Positions 37,680 to 46,361 of a stretch of DNA of 64,000 nt are shown here, one piece after another. The DNA comes from an uncultured Pseudomonadota bacterium (lineage in GTDB: Bacteria > Pseudomonadota > Alphaproteobacteria > RUG11792). Position numbers and translations under genes: made by a program. A model generated the notes under the pieces. It was not told where the DNA came from and made no database searches. It saw nothing but the letters and a program-made list of their open reading frames with translations. The stretch spans positions 76,120-140,119 of the forward strand of contig CACXNL010000004.1 in NCBI GenBank assembly GCA_902769055.1, written 5' to 3'. The number at the start of each line of letters is the position of its first letter. Within the stretch, counting starts at the first letter, position 1.

Positions 37680-38542
37680 AACGTCCGAACTGGATAAAGG
37701 TGCCAGCTTCGGTTTCTGCTGGTTTTGCCGAGACATTGAATGTGGTGCGTAGCTCCGGCGTACACACCGTCTGCGAAGAGGCGATGTGTCCGAATATCGG
37801 CGAGTGCTGGAAAAGCAAAACTGCGACATTTTTGATAATGGGCGATACTTGTACGAGAAATTGCGGATTTTGCAGTGTAAAGCACGGGCGTCCCGCACCA
37901 CTTGACGAGAACGAGCCGTTACATATAGCTCAATCCGTGAAGAAGTTGGGAATAAAATATGCCGTGATAACTTGCGTTACAAGGGACGATTTAAAAGATG
38001 GTGGAGCACAGCATTTCGCGAGTGTAATAAATGCGGTGCGCGAGATAAATCCTGAAACGAAGATTGAAATACTAACGTCAGATTTGCGTGGAAACCTCGA
38101 TGCCATAAAGGAGATTGTCGAAGCAAGACCAGATGTTTTCGGACATAATTTGGAGATTGTCAGGAAATACCATAAGCAGGTGAAACGTCTGCCAGCGGAT
38201 TATGATATATCCTTGAATTTCTTGAAGAGTATCAAGGCAATTGAGCCAACAATGATTACTAAAACTGGAATAATGGTCGGCGTCGGAGAAAGTAAAGAGG
38301 ATGTATTTAAGCTAATCGACGATGTTGTTAATGTTCAAATTGATATATTAACTATAGGTCAATACCTTCCCCCTTCAACATCGCACTACCCAATAGCACG
38401 ATACGTTACGCCGAATGAATTTGCAGAATACGCTAAGTATGGCAACGCAAAAGGTATCGAGGTTATCTCCGGCGCGTTGGTCAGGTCTTCATACAAAGCA
38501 CGAGAAATTTATGAAAAACTGAGCCTGCATAAATTTAAATAA
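37664..38542 (+). CDS. lipA: Lipoyl synthase
   Basis: Radical SAM enzyme inserting two sulfurs into octanoyl groups of 2-oxoacid dehydrogenases and the glycine cleavage H protein. Auxiliary cluster cysteines lie in CEEAMCPNIGEC and the radical SAM CxxxCxxC is in TCTRNCGFCSV; the C-terminal RSSYKA supplies the serine ligand. 292 residues. It overlaps alaS by 16 bases, an unusual but clear coupling. Confidence 0.96.
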   Translation: MSTKLERPNWIKVPASVSAGFAETLNVVRSSGVHTVCEEAMCPNIGECWKSKTATFLIMGDTCTRNCGFCSVKHGRPAPLDENEPLHIAQSVKKLGIKYAVITCVTRDDLKDGGAQHFASVINAVREINPETKIEILTSDLRGNLDAIKEIVEARPDVFGHNLEIVRKYHKQVKRLPADYDISLNFLKSIKAIEPTMITKTGIMVGVGESKEDVFKLIDDVVNVQIDILTIGQYLPPSTSHYPIARYVTPNEFAEYAKYGNAKGIEVISGALVRSSYKAREIYEKLSLHKFK

Positions 38543-38731
38543 AATGCACCCTAGTTGTTTAATAATTCTTTTATGTGCTTTCATATAAAAAATTTCCGAA
38601 AATCTATGTAAAATTTGCAAAAGTGCAGGACAAGATAAGTTTATTGCGAATTTTAATAAAAACATCGCATTTTGTGAGAATTCCGATGTAAGATGAGACG
38701 AAAGTTCCTTAGATCCTTTTGGGAAAGTTTG

Positions 38732-39745
38732 ATGAGCAAGATACAAAAAATAGTTGTGCTTCTGTGCTTAGGTACGCTTGCACCTAGAGCAACAACTGTC
38801 ACATTTTGTTATGGTGAAAACGCTGTTGTTAATAACAAATATTTCGATTTTACAGTAGGAACAAACAGTAGCGAAATAGCTAAGATTTCCATCAAGGAAG
38901 ACTTTCCGAATAACGATGTAATGCAAACAGTTACGTTGGTAATCCCTGGAGAGATTGAAATCAACGGGAGAAAACATCAAACGAAGATAAAGAATTGTAA
39001 TCTGGGAGATGGTTCTAATTCATTCGAAGGATTACGTCACAAAAATTTAAGAATAAGGGTAAAATTTGTATCAAAAAATGGGAAATATGTCATACTCCCT
39101 AAGTATTGTGAAGGGATGTTTTACAATTCTGGCTCGATAACTGAGGTTGATTTCAGTGGCGTGGATAATACTTTGCCGATAGTAACGACTTCGTGTATGT
39201 TGGCGTACTGCGACGAGCTGAAAGATATAAACTTCAAAAATTTTAACGCAAGCGGTGTTAAAGAAGTGTATCGGATGTTCGATGGATGTAAAAACTTGGA
39301 AAAGTTGAACCTGTCCAATTTTAATACACGAAATATAACAAATATGTTTGGAATGTTCGCTAATTGTGAAAATTTATCAATCCTAGACTTAAGTGGGTTT
39401 GATACCAGAAATGTAGATAGCATGATTTGCATGTTCTGCGAATGTAAAAAGCTAACGAAATTGAATTTAAGAAATTGGGACACACGGAGTGTTTCTGCTA
39501 CGCAAGAAATGTTCCGCGATTGTCGCAGTCTTGTTACTGTAGATTTGCATCACTTTAACATTGATCTTTTATGCAATGTTAATGATATGTTTACGAATTG
39601 TTGCAGTTTGCAATATATAAATAACAAAGAATTAGTTAAGAGACAATTAAAAGCTCCTAACACATTCAGTGACGTACCACACTTATCAAGCAATACCATA
39701 AATTGCACGTCACTCTATAAAGCAATTGGTACAGCACCGCACTGA
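38732..39745 (+). CDS. Secreted BspA-like (DUF285) leucine-rich repeat protein
   Basis: Signal peptide MSKIQKIVVLLCLGTLAPRA, then an N-terminal beta-rich domain and about five BspA repeats of 24-25 residues (for example VYRMFDGCKNLEKLNLSNFN and MFGMFANCENLSILDLSGFD). 337 residues from the ATG at 38732, behind GGGAAAG; an ATG at 38693 would hide the signal peptide. It converges on another BspA-like gene. Likely cell-surface or secreted. It lacks the WYTxIV tail seen in the 14-17 kb pair. Confidence 0.8.
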   Translation: MSKIQKIVVLLCLGTLAPRATTVTFCYGENAVVNNKYFDFTVGTNSSEIAKISIKEDFPNNDVMQTVTLVIPGEIEINGRKHQTKIKNCNLGDGSNSFEGLRHKNLRIRVKFVSKNGKYVILPKYCEGMFYNSGSITEVDFSGVDNTLPIVTTSCMLAYCDELKDINFKNFNASGVKEVYRMFDGCKNLEKLNLSNFNTRNITNMFGMFANCENLSILDLSGFDTRNVDSMICMFCECKKLTKLNLRNWDTRSVSATQEMFRDCRSLVTVDLHHFNIDLLCNVNDMFTNCCSLQYINNKELVKRQLKAPNTFSDVPHLSSNTINCTSLYKAIGTAPH

Positions 39746-39834
39746 TTTCTTGGCAGAGAAGATATCAGTTTTAAGTATGCAGGACTGTATGAATAAATGA
39801 AGTAACTTTTCCGGAACAGTTTTAGGAATAAATT

Positions 39835-41061
39835 CTACGCGAAGGTTTTGTGTAGAAGTGAAATGCATTCTCCGAAGGCAGTATCGGTATTCTGCAAAAT
39901 TCTTCCGTTTAAATTGCCGAATGTCAAAGTAATCAGATTACTACATCCGTAGAACATACATTGCATATTACACATCGCTTTGATGTTGAAATTACTCAAA
40001 TCTAAATTCGTTAAACTTCGACATCCCTCAAACATACTGCTCATAATATGCACGTTACGCGTATCGAAGTTATGTAAATTTAGGTTAAGCAGGCTATAGC
40101 ACGCATCAAACATAAACTCCATATTCGTCACGCGATTTGTCGCAAAATTATCCAAATTTATGTTTAACAAGTCATGACATCGCCAAAACATAAATCCCAT
40201 ATCGGTTACTTGTCGAGTATCGAAACTGCTTAAATCCAAGTAAATCAAATTTTCACAACACCCGAACATACCATTCATCGAATTTACATTCCTCGTGTCA
40301 AAATTACTCAAATTCAGTGTCCGCAGCTCAAGACAATGCGCAAACATATTCCACATATTCGTCACTTTACTCGTGTTCATATTCTCAATGTTCAAGTACT
40401 TCACGCTATGGCAACACTCGAACATCTGTTTAGTTGAGGTTACATTATGTGTGTCAAAATTATTCAGATCTAATCCCGTCAACTCCTCGCACTCTGAGAA
40501 CATCGCGGACATATCCGTTACTTTGCTGGTCTTGAAACCGCTCAAATTCAAGGATTTTAGCTTACCGCACTTCTTGAACATTCCATTCATCGACGTAACT
40601 TCACTGGTATTCAGTCGCCCAAGCTCCACCTGCTCAAGGGTAGCACAACCGCGAAACATACCGGCCATATTTTGTATACCAGGATTTGAACTAATTCCGC
40701 CGAAATCAATGCTAACTATCGATACCGAATTACGAAACATATCCGAACAATCGTCCGGCATTTTGACATAATCTTTTTCTCCCTTTTCAAACTTCAAGTG
40801 TATTTTCAAACCATTTGCCTTTATTTCTGAAAACGCCTTCGGAGCCACACTCGTCTGATGCTTCAAGGTATTCCCTTTCACCCTTAACGTAACTTCTTCA
40901 TTCATAAACGCACGATTTTGTAATTTAACACGAGCTACGTCATACGTACCACTGCTTTCGAATACAAAATAATTATTTAACTTATAATCCGTTTCACCAA
41001 ATACCACTTCATGCGCTTCAATCGTATTCACACAAACCAGCGCCGCAACAAACCTCTTCAT
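39835..41061 (-). CDS. Secreted BspA-like (DUF285) leucine-rich repeat protein, ten-repeat type
   Basis: Short signal peptide (MKRFVAALVCVNTIEA), an N-terminal domain of about 110 residues, then about ten regular repeats of the type FDTxxVTxMxxMFxxCxxLxxLNLS running nearly to the C-terminus. 408 residues. The most regular BspA-like array of the four in the window. It is convergent with the preceding paralogue, with about 90 bases between their stops. Confidence 0.85.
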   Translation of the reverse strand: MKRFVAALVCVNTIEAHEVVFGETDYKLNNYFVFESSGTYDVARVKLQNRAFMNEEVTLRVKGNTLKHQTSVAPKAFSEIKANGLKIHLKFEKGEKDYVKMPDDCSDMFRNSVSIVSIDFGGISSNPGIQNMAGMFRGCATLEQVELGRLNTSEVTSMNGMFKKCGKLKSLNLSGFKTSKVTDMSAMFSECEELTGLDLNNFDTHNVTSTKQMFECCHSVKYLNIENMNTSKVTNMWNMFAHCLELRTLNLSNFDTRNVNSMNGMFGCCENLIYLDLSSFDTRQVTDMGFMFWRCHDLLNINLDNFATNRVTNMEFMFDACYSLLNLNLHNFDTRNVHIMSSMFEGCRSLTNLDLSNFNIKAMCNMQCMFYGCSNLITLTFGNLNGRILQNTDTAFGECISLLHKTFA

Positions 41062-41180
41062 AAAATCCCCACTTCTTTAACCAAGCCATGGCTCCATTAT
41101 AGCCATACCTGAAAGTAGCGATCAACTTGGTATAAAAACAGATAAACTAACGCAAAATAACACTTATTGCCCTATAGATA

Positions 41181-41810
41181 TTACAATCTATACCCAATAG
41201 CAACAAGATATATCTCCGAAGACTCTTTTCGACTGGCAAGTGGTTTAAAATGTTTGACACTCACAAAATGCTTTTTTATTTTATCCAGTAGCTCACTGCA
41301 AGTGCCACCTTGAAATACTTTCGCTACGAAATTTCCACCTGGTTTTAGCGCAACATGACAAAAGTCGTATGCCATTTCTACTAACTCAATGATCCTGAGG
41401 TGATCAACCTGCTTTATTCCGCAAATATTTGGCGCCATGTCACTTAAAATTACATCGACTTTCTGATTTTGCAAAAGCTGATTGAGCTCTCGAATAACAT
41501 TATTATCCGTAAAATCGCCTTTTATAAATTCTACATTCGGAAGTTGAGCCATATCCAGCAAATCGATAGCAATAACATCTCTTGCTATTTCAGACATAAC
41601 TTGCGACCAACCTCCAGGTGCCGCTCCTAAATCCAGCACAACGGAATCTTTATTCGCTAGTTTAAACTTGCGCTGCATTTCTAAAAGTTTATACGCTGCA
41701 CGCGAACGGTATCCCTCCTGTTTCGCTTGTTCCACATATGGATCATTAACTTGGCGTTGCATCCATTTTTTAGAGGATTTTTTTAATTTTTTATTGAGTA
41801 CCCTAGTCAT
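41181..41810 (-). CDS. rlmE: 23S rRNA (uridine-2552-2'-O)-methyltransferase RlmE (FtsJ)
   Basis: SAM-dependent methylation of U2552 in the ribosomal A-loop. Motif RSRAAYKLLEM with catalytic Lys, VLDLGAAPGGWSQV as SAM site, DVILSDMAPNICG with catalytic Asp, and LKPGGNFVAKVFQG with Lys. 209 residues from the ATG at 41810. A longer frame exists, but it runs into the adjacent tRNA gene, so the shorter start is right. Confidence 0.94.
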   Translation of the reverse strand: MTRVLNKKLKKSSKKWMQRQVNDPYVEQAKQEGYRSRAAYKLLEMQRKFKLANKDSVVLDLGAAPGGWSQVMSEIARDVIAIDLLDMAQLPNVEFIKGDFTDNNVIRELNQLLQNQKVDVILSDMAPNICGIKQVDHLRIIELVEMAYDFCHVALKPGGNFVAKVFQGGTCSELLDKIKKHFVSVKHFKPLASRKESSEIYLVAIGYRL

Positions 41811-41835
41811 ACACAACACTGTCTTGCTGCAACAT

Positions 41836-41922
41836 TGGTGCCCGGAAGAAGACTCGAACTTCCACGGAGTCGCCTCCACACGCACCTGAAGCGTGCGCGT
41901 CTACCAATTCCACCACCCGGGC
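41836..41922 (-). tRNA. tRNA-Leu (anticodon CAG)
   Basis: Read on the minus strand: acceptor GCCCGGG pairs with TCCGGGC, discriminator A and encoded CCA. The anticodon loop TTCAGGT is in stem CACGC/GCGTG. A long variable arm (class II) and T-loop TTCGAGT are present. 87 bases. It lies 26 bases upstream of rlmE on the same strand. Confidence 0.95.
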
Positions 41923-41999
41923 AACTATGCTTAATGCTAGCTTACTTTTATCAAAAACTCCAGTCTTATAAGAAACATATTTTTAATACTTGTAAAATC

Positions 42000-42270
42000 G
42001 AGTTTTTAATTTGAAGATCCTTTGCCTTTTTGTTCGGGTTATATAACAATATAATGTTAATTTTTAGTTTTTGTTTCATGAAGTGTGAATTATGTGGAAA
42101 ATTTTTTTGCTCAATTTTTTGCACACATACAGCATCTGATACTTTCGTATATTTTCAAGTTATCAACAGTTTGTGGATAACTTTGTTAACAAGTTGATAA
42201 TTTTTTAACAAATGTTAAGAATTTTTTAGCTACAAATCATTCAGTGAACTTATTTTGATTTATTCACAGA
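42000..42270. other. AT-rich region with DnaA-box-like sites
   Basis: Between tRNA-Leu and the GspE-like gene. TTATCAACA at 42160-42168, TGTGGATAA (a perfect reverse-strand TTATCCACA) at 42172-42180, GTTGATAA at 42193-42200 and TTATTCACA at 42260-42268 cluster within 110 bases of a strongly A/T-rich stretch with T-runs. This fits a replication-origin-like or DnaA-regulated site. No dnaA or dnaN is adjacent, and gene orientation does not switch here, so this is tentative. Confidence 0.35.
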
Positions 42271-43702
42271 TTGTGCACAAAACATTCTTAGCATCTTCTT
42301 CTGAAATGATCCCTTCGGCAATTTTATTTTTGCAGTTTTCCCGAAGATTTCTAAAATCTTCATTTAATGCTTGTCTCTCAAGTTCCATTCGACCATACCC
42401 TTTGTATACGAGTTCTTTGAACTGTGGACTAAACTTGAGAATTTCAGAAATAATAGTACGTCCAGAATGAGCTTTTGTACGTATTAGTCGTTGCGCAATG
42501 ATTGATATGATATTTTCTGATATTGATGAATTCGGAATGCCAAATTCTCGTAATCGAGAAATAACACCAAAACTGTCGTTTGCGTGAATAGTGGTCAATA
42601 CCAGATGCCCAGTCATAGATGCGCGAATTGCCATCTGTGCGGTTTCATTATCTCTAATTTCGCCAATTAAAATCACGTCAGGATCTTGTCGTAATATCGA
42701 CCGAATGCCATCAACGAAACTGATAATACCTGGGATAATTTCAGTTTGTTTTACATTAGTGATTTTGTATTCGATCGGATCTTCTAATGTCATGATATTT
42801 CGACTTTTTTTATCCATTGTTTCGATTAAAGAATATATCGATGTCGTTTTTCCGGATCCGGTTGGACCGCAAAAAATTATCATGCCATTGGAAAATGTGC
42901 AAATTTGTTTTAAATATTTGGATTGTTCATCAGAAAAACCGATTTTATCAATTGAAATTACGGCTTTTTTCTTATTTAAAATCCTTATAACAATATTTTC
43001 TCCAAAAAAAGTAGGATGAGTGGAAACTCTGAAATCTACCATTCCTTTCTGAAAGCTACCAGACTGTGGTCTCCGATTTTCTGAGATGTCTAATTTTGCA
43101 ATAACTTTTATAGAAATATTTATTTGCGAAAACTGTTCAATGTCCAAAAGTTTATATTCAATCAAGGAGCCATCAATTCTAAACATTATTTGGAAAAATT
43201 TTTCAAATGGAGTTATGTGTATATCCGAAGCTGACATTGCTACTGCTTGAAGCAATATTTGTTCTATACATAATTCTGTGTGTTCTTTTATTTCTTTAAA
43301 CCTCTGTTTAATTTTGCTTTTGGACGCTACATAATAAACTGGTTTAAAGTTTTTTGTTGTTTCGCAAAGAGCTAGGCTATGGGTTACGTTGTTTTTTGCT
43401 GCCATATCGTTTGGCGCATTTATGGCGACTTTTACCGCATTATTGGCTAATCTAAATGGAATCGCCATTGACTTTTCAAGAGACGCATAGTCTAATCCTT
43501 CTATCTTAGAAAAGTCCGATAGATCGGTATAATCCAGCTCAAAAAATTCGGATTTTAGTTTTGTTACATCTTCTTCATCAAGTTCTCCTGCGCTGATGAG
43601 GATATCGCATATGTACGCTTCCTCATCAGGTTTTTCCAAGGCAATTTGGTATAAATCCTCATTGATTATTTTCCTTTCCCGAAGAAATTTCAGGAATGAC
43701 AC
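42260..43702 (-). CDS. GspE/PilB-type secretion or pilus assembly ATPase
   Basis: Hexameric ATPase of type II secretion/type IV pilus machines. N-terminal MshEN-like domain (about 1-110), Walker A GPTGSGKTTS, Asp box LEDPIEY, Walker B VILIGEIRDNETAQ and His box HLVLTTIHAND. In the usual place of the tetracysteine zinc motif the chain goes from AQRLIRTK straight to AHSGRTIISEI, so the zinc subdomain is missing. 480 residues. The GTG start follows directly after the stop of the small gene at 43703. Other pilus genes are not nearby; a prepilin peptidase is at 17.4 kb. Confidence 0.88.
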   Translation of the reverse strand: MSFLKFLRERKIINEDLYQIALEKPDEEAYICDILISAGELDEEDVTKLKSEFFELDYTDLSDFSKIEGLDYASLEKSMAIPFRLANNAVKVAINAPNDMAAKNNVTHSLALCETTKNFKPVYYVASKSKIKQRFKEIKEHTELCIEQILLQAVAMSASDIHITPFEKFFQIMFRIDGSLIEYKLLDIEQFSQINISIKVIAKLDISENRRPQSGSFQKGMVDFRVSTHPTFFGENIVIRILNKKKAVISIDKIGFSDEQSKYLKQICTFSNGMIIFCGPTGSGKTTSIYSLIETMDKKSRNIMTLEDPIEYKITNVKQTEIIPGIISFVDGIRSILRQDPDVILIGEIRDNETAQMAIRASMTGHLVLTTIHANDSFGVISRLREFGIPNSSISENIISIIAQRLIRTKAHSGRTIISEILKFSPQFKELVYKGYGRMELERQALNEDFRNLRENCKNKIAEGIISEEDAKNVLCTICE

Positions 43703-44089
43703 TTACTTAGCCAATTTGATTTTCATCACCACTCCCATATCTCCTGCAATAGAGTCAGCTAGCTGGATCATTCTCATTTCTCCAAATTCCTTTTCCATGT
43801 CTGCCGAGATTTGTTTTAGGCTGTCTTTTGCATCCGGATCTTCATCATTTTCTTCGTTCTGAACAGAATTTTTAACATCTGTTTCATCATCTGCTGGTTC
43901 TTCAGACGGATCCTGCGATATTGCTATTATTTTGCCCGAAGGATTTTTCGTATTGCCATAACTTAAGAAGTTTATATCGCCTCCATTTTCATCCTCATAG
44001 TTTGATTCTTCTTGAAAATATGAGTTTTCAAAAATTCCTTCACCTTGCTGAAAAAATGGGCTAGCTAAAACTGTTAGAAAAAGTACCAT
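43703..44089 (-). CDS. Small secreted acidic protein upstream of the GspE-like ATPase
   Basis: Signal peptide MVLFLTVLASPFFQQGEG, then an Asp/Glu/Asn-rich middle (EESNYEDENGGD, ENDEDPDAKD) and a C-terminal helix ending VVMKIKLAK. About 128 residues from the ATG at 44089 (GAGG nine bases upstream); a TTG lies five codons earlier. Its stop abuts the ATPase start, so it is co-transcribed and could be a small inner-membrane or periplasmic component of the same machine. I do not recognise a family. Confidence 0.6.
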   Translation of the reverse strand: MVLFLTVLASPFFQQGEGIFENSYFQEESNYEDENGGDINFLSYGNTKNPSGKIIAISQDPSEEPADDETDVKNSVQNEENDEDPDAKDSLKQISADMEKEFGEMRMIQLADSIAGDMGVVMKIKLAK

Positions 44090-44254
44090 TTCGAAAAACC
44101 TCAAAACTCTTGTTCATAGCAAGATATTACGAGGAAAAAATTAAAAAACAGTTAATGCCACCATATTTTTTATATTTAGCATCACAAAAAAATACGTCAA
44201 TAAGCAACCCGACACCATTGATGCCTTTATAAGGCTCTGCATTCGAGGTATCAA

Positions 44255-45586
44255 TCACCTGGCAATTCGACGCAGCACTTCTTCCTTTCCAAGCAATTGC
44301 ATAATATCGATTACGTTTGGACCATTGTTCAAGTCAGTGAGCATCTTTTGTATGGGGTAATACAGAGCTCTATCAGAGATGCAAAGTTCATTCCTCGTCA
44401 ATTGGATCAAGTTTCTTAAACTTTCTCGTGTTAACTCATTTAATGAACAAATTTTATTGGCAAGGGTTTTTAATGCGATTACCTCCTCGGTATTTGGTTT
44501 GTAACTTGAGTTAAAAGTTTTGCTTAGAATATTACTCCATATTTTGAAATCATTATAAGTCTCTATATTACCCTTTATGACCCCGTATTCTGCCTCTGTA
44601 ATCCCAAAGTGCTTTACCTCATTGTATGGCTTCGAGCGAAGTATCTTGCAGTTAATCTTTCTGATATCGTCGATATCAAACTTCGGAGAATTTTTGCTAA
44701 ACTTCGTAATATCAAAATAATTCACCAAATCGCCAATCTTTGAAAATGGCACAGTATCGAGCGACGACCCGAGCGTCGCCAAAACGTCACAAATCGCCAT
44801 CGGATCGATGCCCTGCTTCCGAATATCCCCGAGATTTGTGCTGCCCAGCCGCTTTGAAAACTGCGAACCATCCTTGTTTACCAACAATGACAGATGCGCA
44901 AAATTGACGTGATACGATGACTTAGAAATCTCGTCAAACATCGCCATCTGCATCGCGGTATTCGTAACGTGGTCTTGTCCCCGTATTATATGAGTAATTC
45001 CAGAATCAAAATCATCGACAACTGATGAAAATGAGTATAAAAACGTACCATCCGCTTTAATAATGACAGGGTCGCTAACGCTATTCAGGTCGTACGAAAC
45101 CTCGCCAAGTATTATGTCGTTCCACGAAACCGTTTTATTCGGCAGTTTAAAACGCCAATACGGCAGACGTCCCTCTTTTTCATAACTCTCGACTTTCGCA
45201 TCAGTCAAACTCAACGCGGTGCGGTCATACACCGGCGGCTTCCCCTTTGAAATAGCGAGTTTTCGTTTATACTCCAATTCTTCTGGCGTTTCATAGCACT
45301 TATACAAAAAACCATCCGAGATCAACCTATCCATGACTTCGCGATATCTATCCAATCTCTCTGACTGCCTGAACGTCTCGTCATACCCAATCCCGAGCCA
45401 CGCCATATCCTCGCGGATAGCATCCTCGTACTCCTTTTTCGACCGCACGGCGTCCGTATCATCTATACGGAAGAGGAACCGCCCACCATTTTTGCGGCAA
45501 AACAAGTGATTTATAATGGCAATCCGCGCATTTCCAACATGCATCAACCCAGTTGGACTTGGCGCAAACCTGACTTTGCAATTCAT
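44255..45586 (-). CDS. gltX: Glutamyl-tRNA synthetase
   Basis: Class I synthetase charging tRNA-Glu (and in many Alphaproteobacteria tRNA-Gln through mischarging). HIGH-like motif FAPSPTGLMHVGNAR and KMSKS-like motif SQFSKRLGS. 443 residues from the ATG at 45586. Alphaproteobacteria often carry two gltX genes; whether this is the Glu or the Gln-mischarging type cannot be decided here. Confidence 0.95.
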   Translation of the reverse strand: MNCKVRFAPSPTGLMHVGNARIAIINHLFCRKNGGRFLFRIDDTDAVRSKKEYEDAIREDMAWLGIGYDETFRQSERLDRYREVMDRLISDGFLYKCYETPEELEYKRKLAISKGKPPVYDRTALSLTDAKVESYEKEGRLPYWRFKLPNKTVSWNDIILGEVSYDLNSVSDPVIIKADGTFLYSFSSVVDDFDSGITHIIRGQDHVTNTAMQMAMFDEISKSSYHVNFAHLSLLVNKDGSQFSKRLGSTNLGDIRKQGIDPMAICDVLATLGSSLDTVPFSKIGDLVNYFDITKFSKNSPKFDIDDIRKINCKILRSKPYNEVKHFGITEAEYGVIKGNIETYNDFKIWSNILSKTFNSSYKPNTEEVIALKTLANKICSLNELTRESLRNLIQLTRNELCISDRALYYPIQKMLTDLNNGPNVIDIMQLLGKEEVLRRIAR

Positions 45587-45656
45587 GGAAAACCAACACA
45601 ATATCTCACATCTGTCCCTGAGATTATCCCATAAATTGATTCTTTATCCAAAAATT

Positions 45657-46343
45657 TCATTCATTTTTACCTTGTCTGGACGTAGTAAGAAAATAACTTA
45701 TGTCGATGAATTTGAAAATTTCAGCGATCGGAACTGAATTGTTTAACAAAATTGTTATCCAATGCTTTTTATTCATGTGATAACCCGGAAAAATTTTTAC
45801 ATTATCAATAAGATTATCGAGGTATTCCGGCTTTAATTTTAAATCGACAATTTCAACTTCATTCGGAGCTTGTAAACCTAATTTATCAGCATTTACTTTC
45901 ATAAATACGGCATACCATTTCTTCGAATTTTTATGTCTCAAAACCGCTGCATCTGGCGGTTTATCCCAAAGAAATTCGGGATTGTCTCCATACTTTTTTG
46001 CTACGTATTTCGTTATAACTTCAAATTCAGTGCTTTTAAAAACATCGGGTACAAAACATCTGTCACGTATCTCTTTCAAGACTTTTTCATATTCACTTCG
46101 AACTTCGCCAACAAATTTTCCCTCAGCGCCTAGAACATTGTGAAGTATGTAATCATATTCATTTTTTGTATCTCGAATATTTGTAAGAATATCGTTTCTA
46201 GAAATCAAAACTTTTAATATAAAATTGCCATTCAATATTGGCGTTTTGTAAACATAATCAGCGCCAGTCTGTGCAAATCCGTATTCTTTCAATCTTTCCG
46301 GAATCGCTTTCTTTCTCTCAAAAAATTGTGCCTCATTTTTCAT
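45657..46343 (-). CDS. MmcQ/YjbR-family protein with N-terminal extension
   Basis: The C-terminal half (about 110-225) matches the MmcQ/YjbR fold: EFLWDKPPDAAVLRHKNSKK followed by WYAVF, and GYHMNKKHWITILL, features of double-wing DNA-binding-like proteins of unclear role. The N-terminal 100 residues (YKTPILNGNFILKVLISR) are a second, less clear domain. 228 residues. It lies between tamA and gltX on the same strand, 18 bases from tamA. Confidence 0.8.
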   Translation of the reverse strand: MKNEAQFFERKKAIPERLKEYGFAQTGADYVYKTPILNGNFILKVLISRNDILTNIRDTKNEYDYILHNVLGAEGKFVGEVRSEYEKVLKEIRDRCFVPDVFKSTEFEVITKYVAKKYGDNPEFLWDKPPDAAVLRHKNSKKWYAVFMKVNADKLGLQAPNEVEIVDLKLKPEYLDNLIDNVKIFPGYHMNKKHWITILLNNSVPIAEIFKFIDISYFLTTSRQGKNE

Positions 46344-46361
46344 GGTACTAAAACTGATCTT

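Noticed and set aside
39835..41061. Tandem DNA repeats or a CRISPR-like array
   Set aside because: The periodicity of about 75 bases is the coding pattern of the BspA leucine-rich repeats in one open frame; there are no identical direct repeats with unique spacers. I found no CRISPR array in the window.
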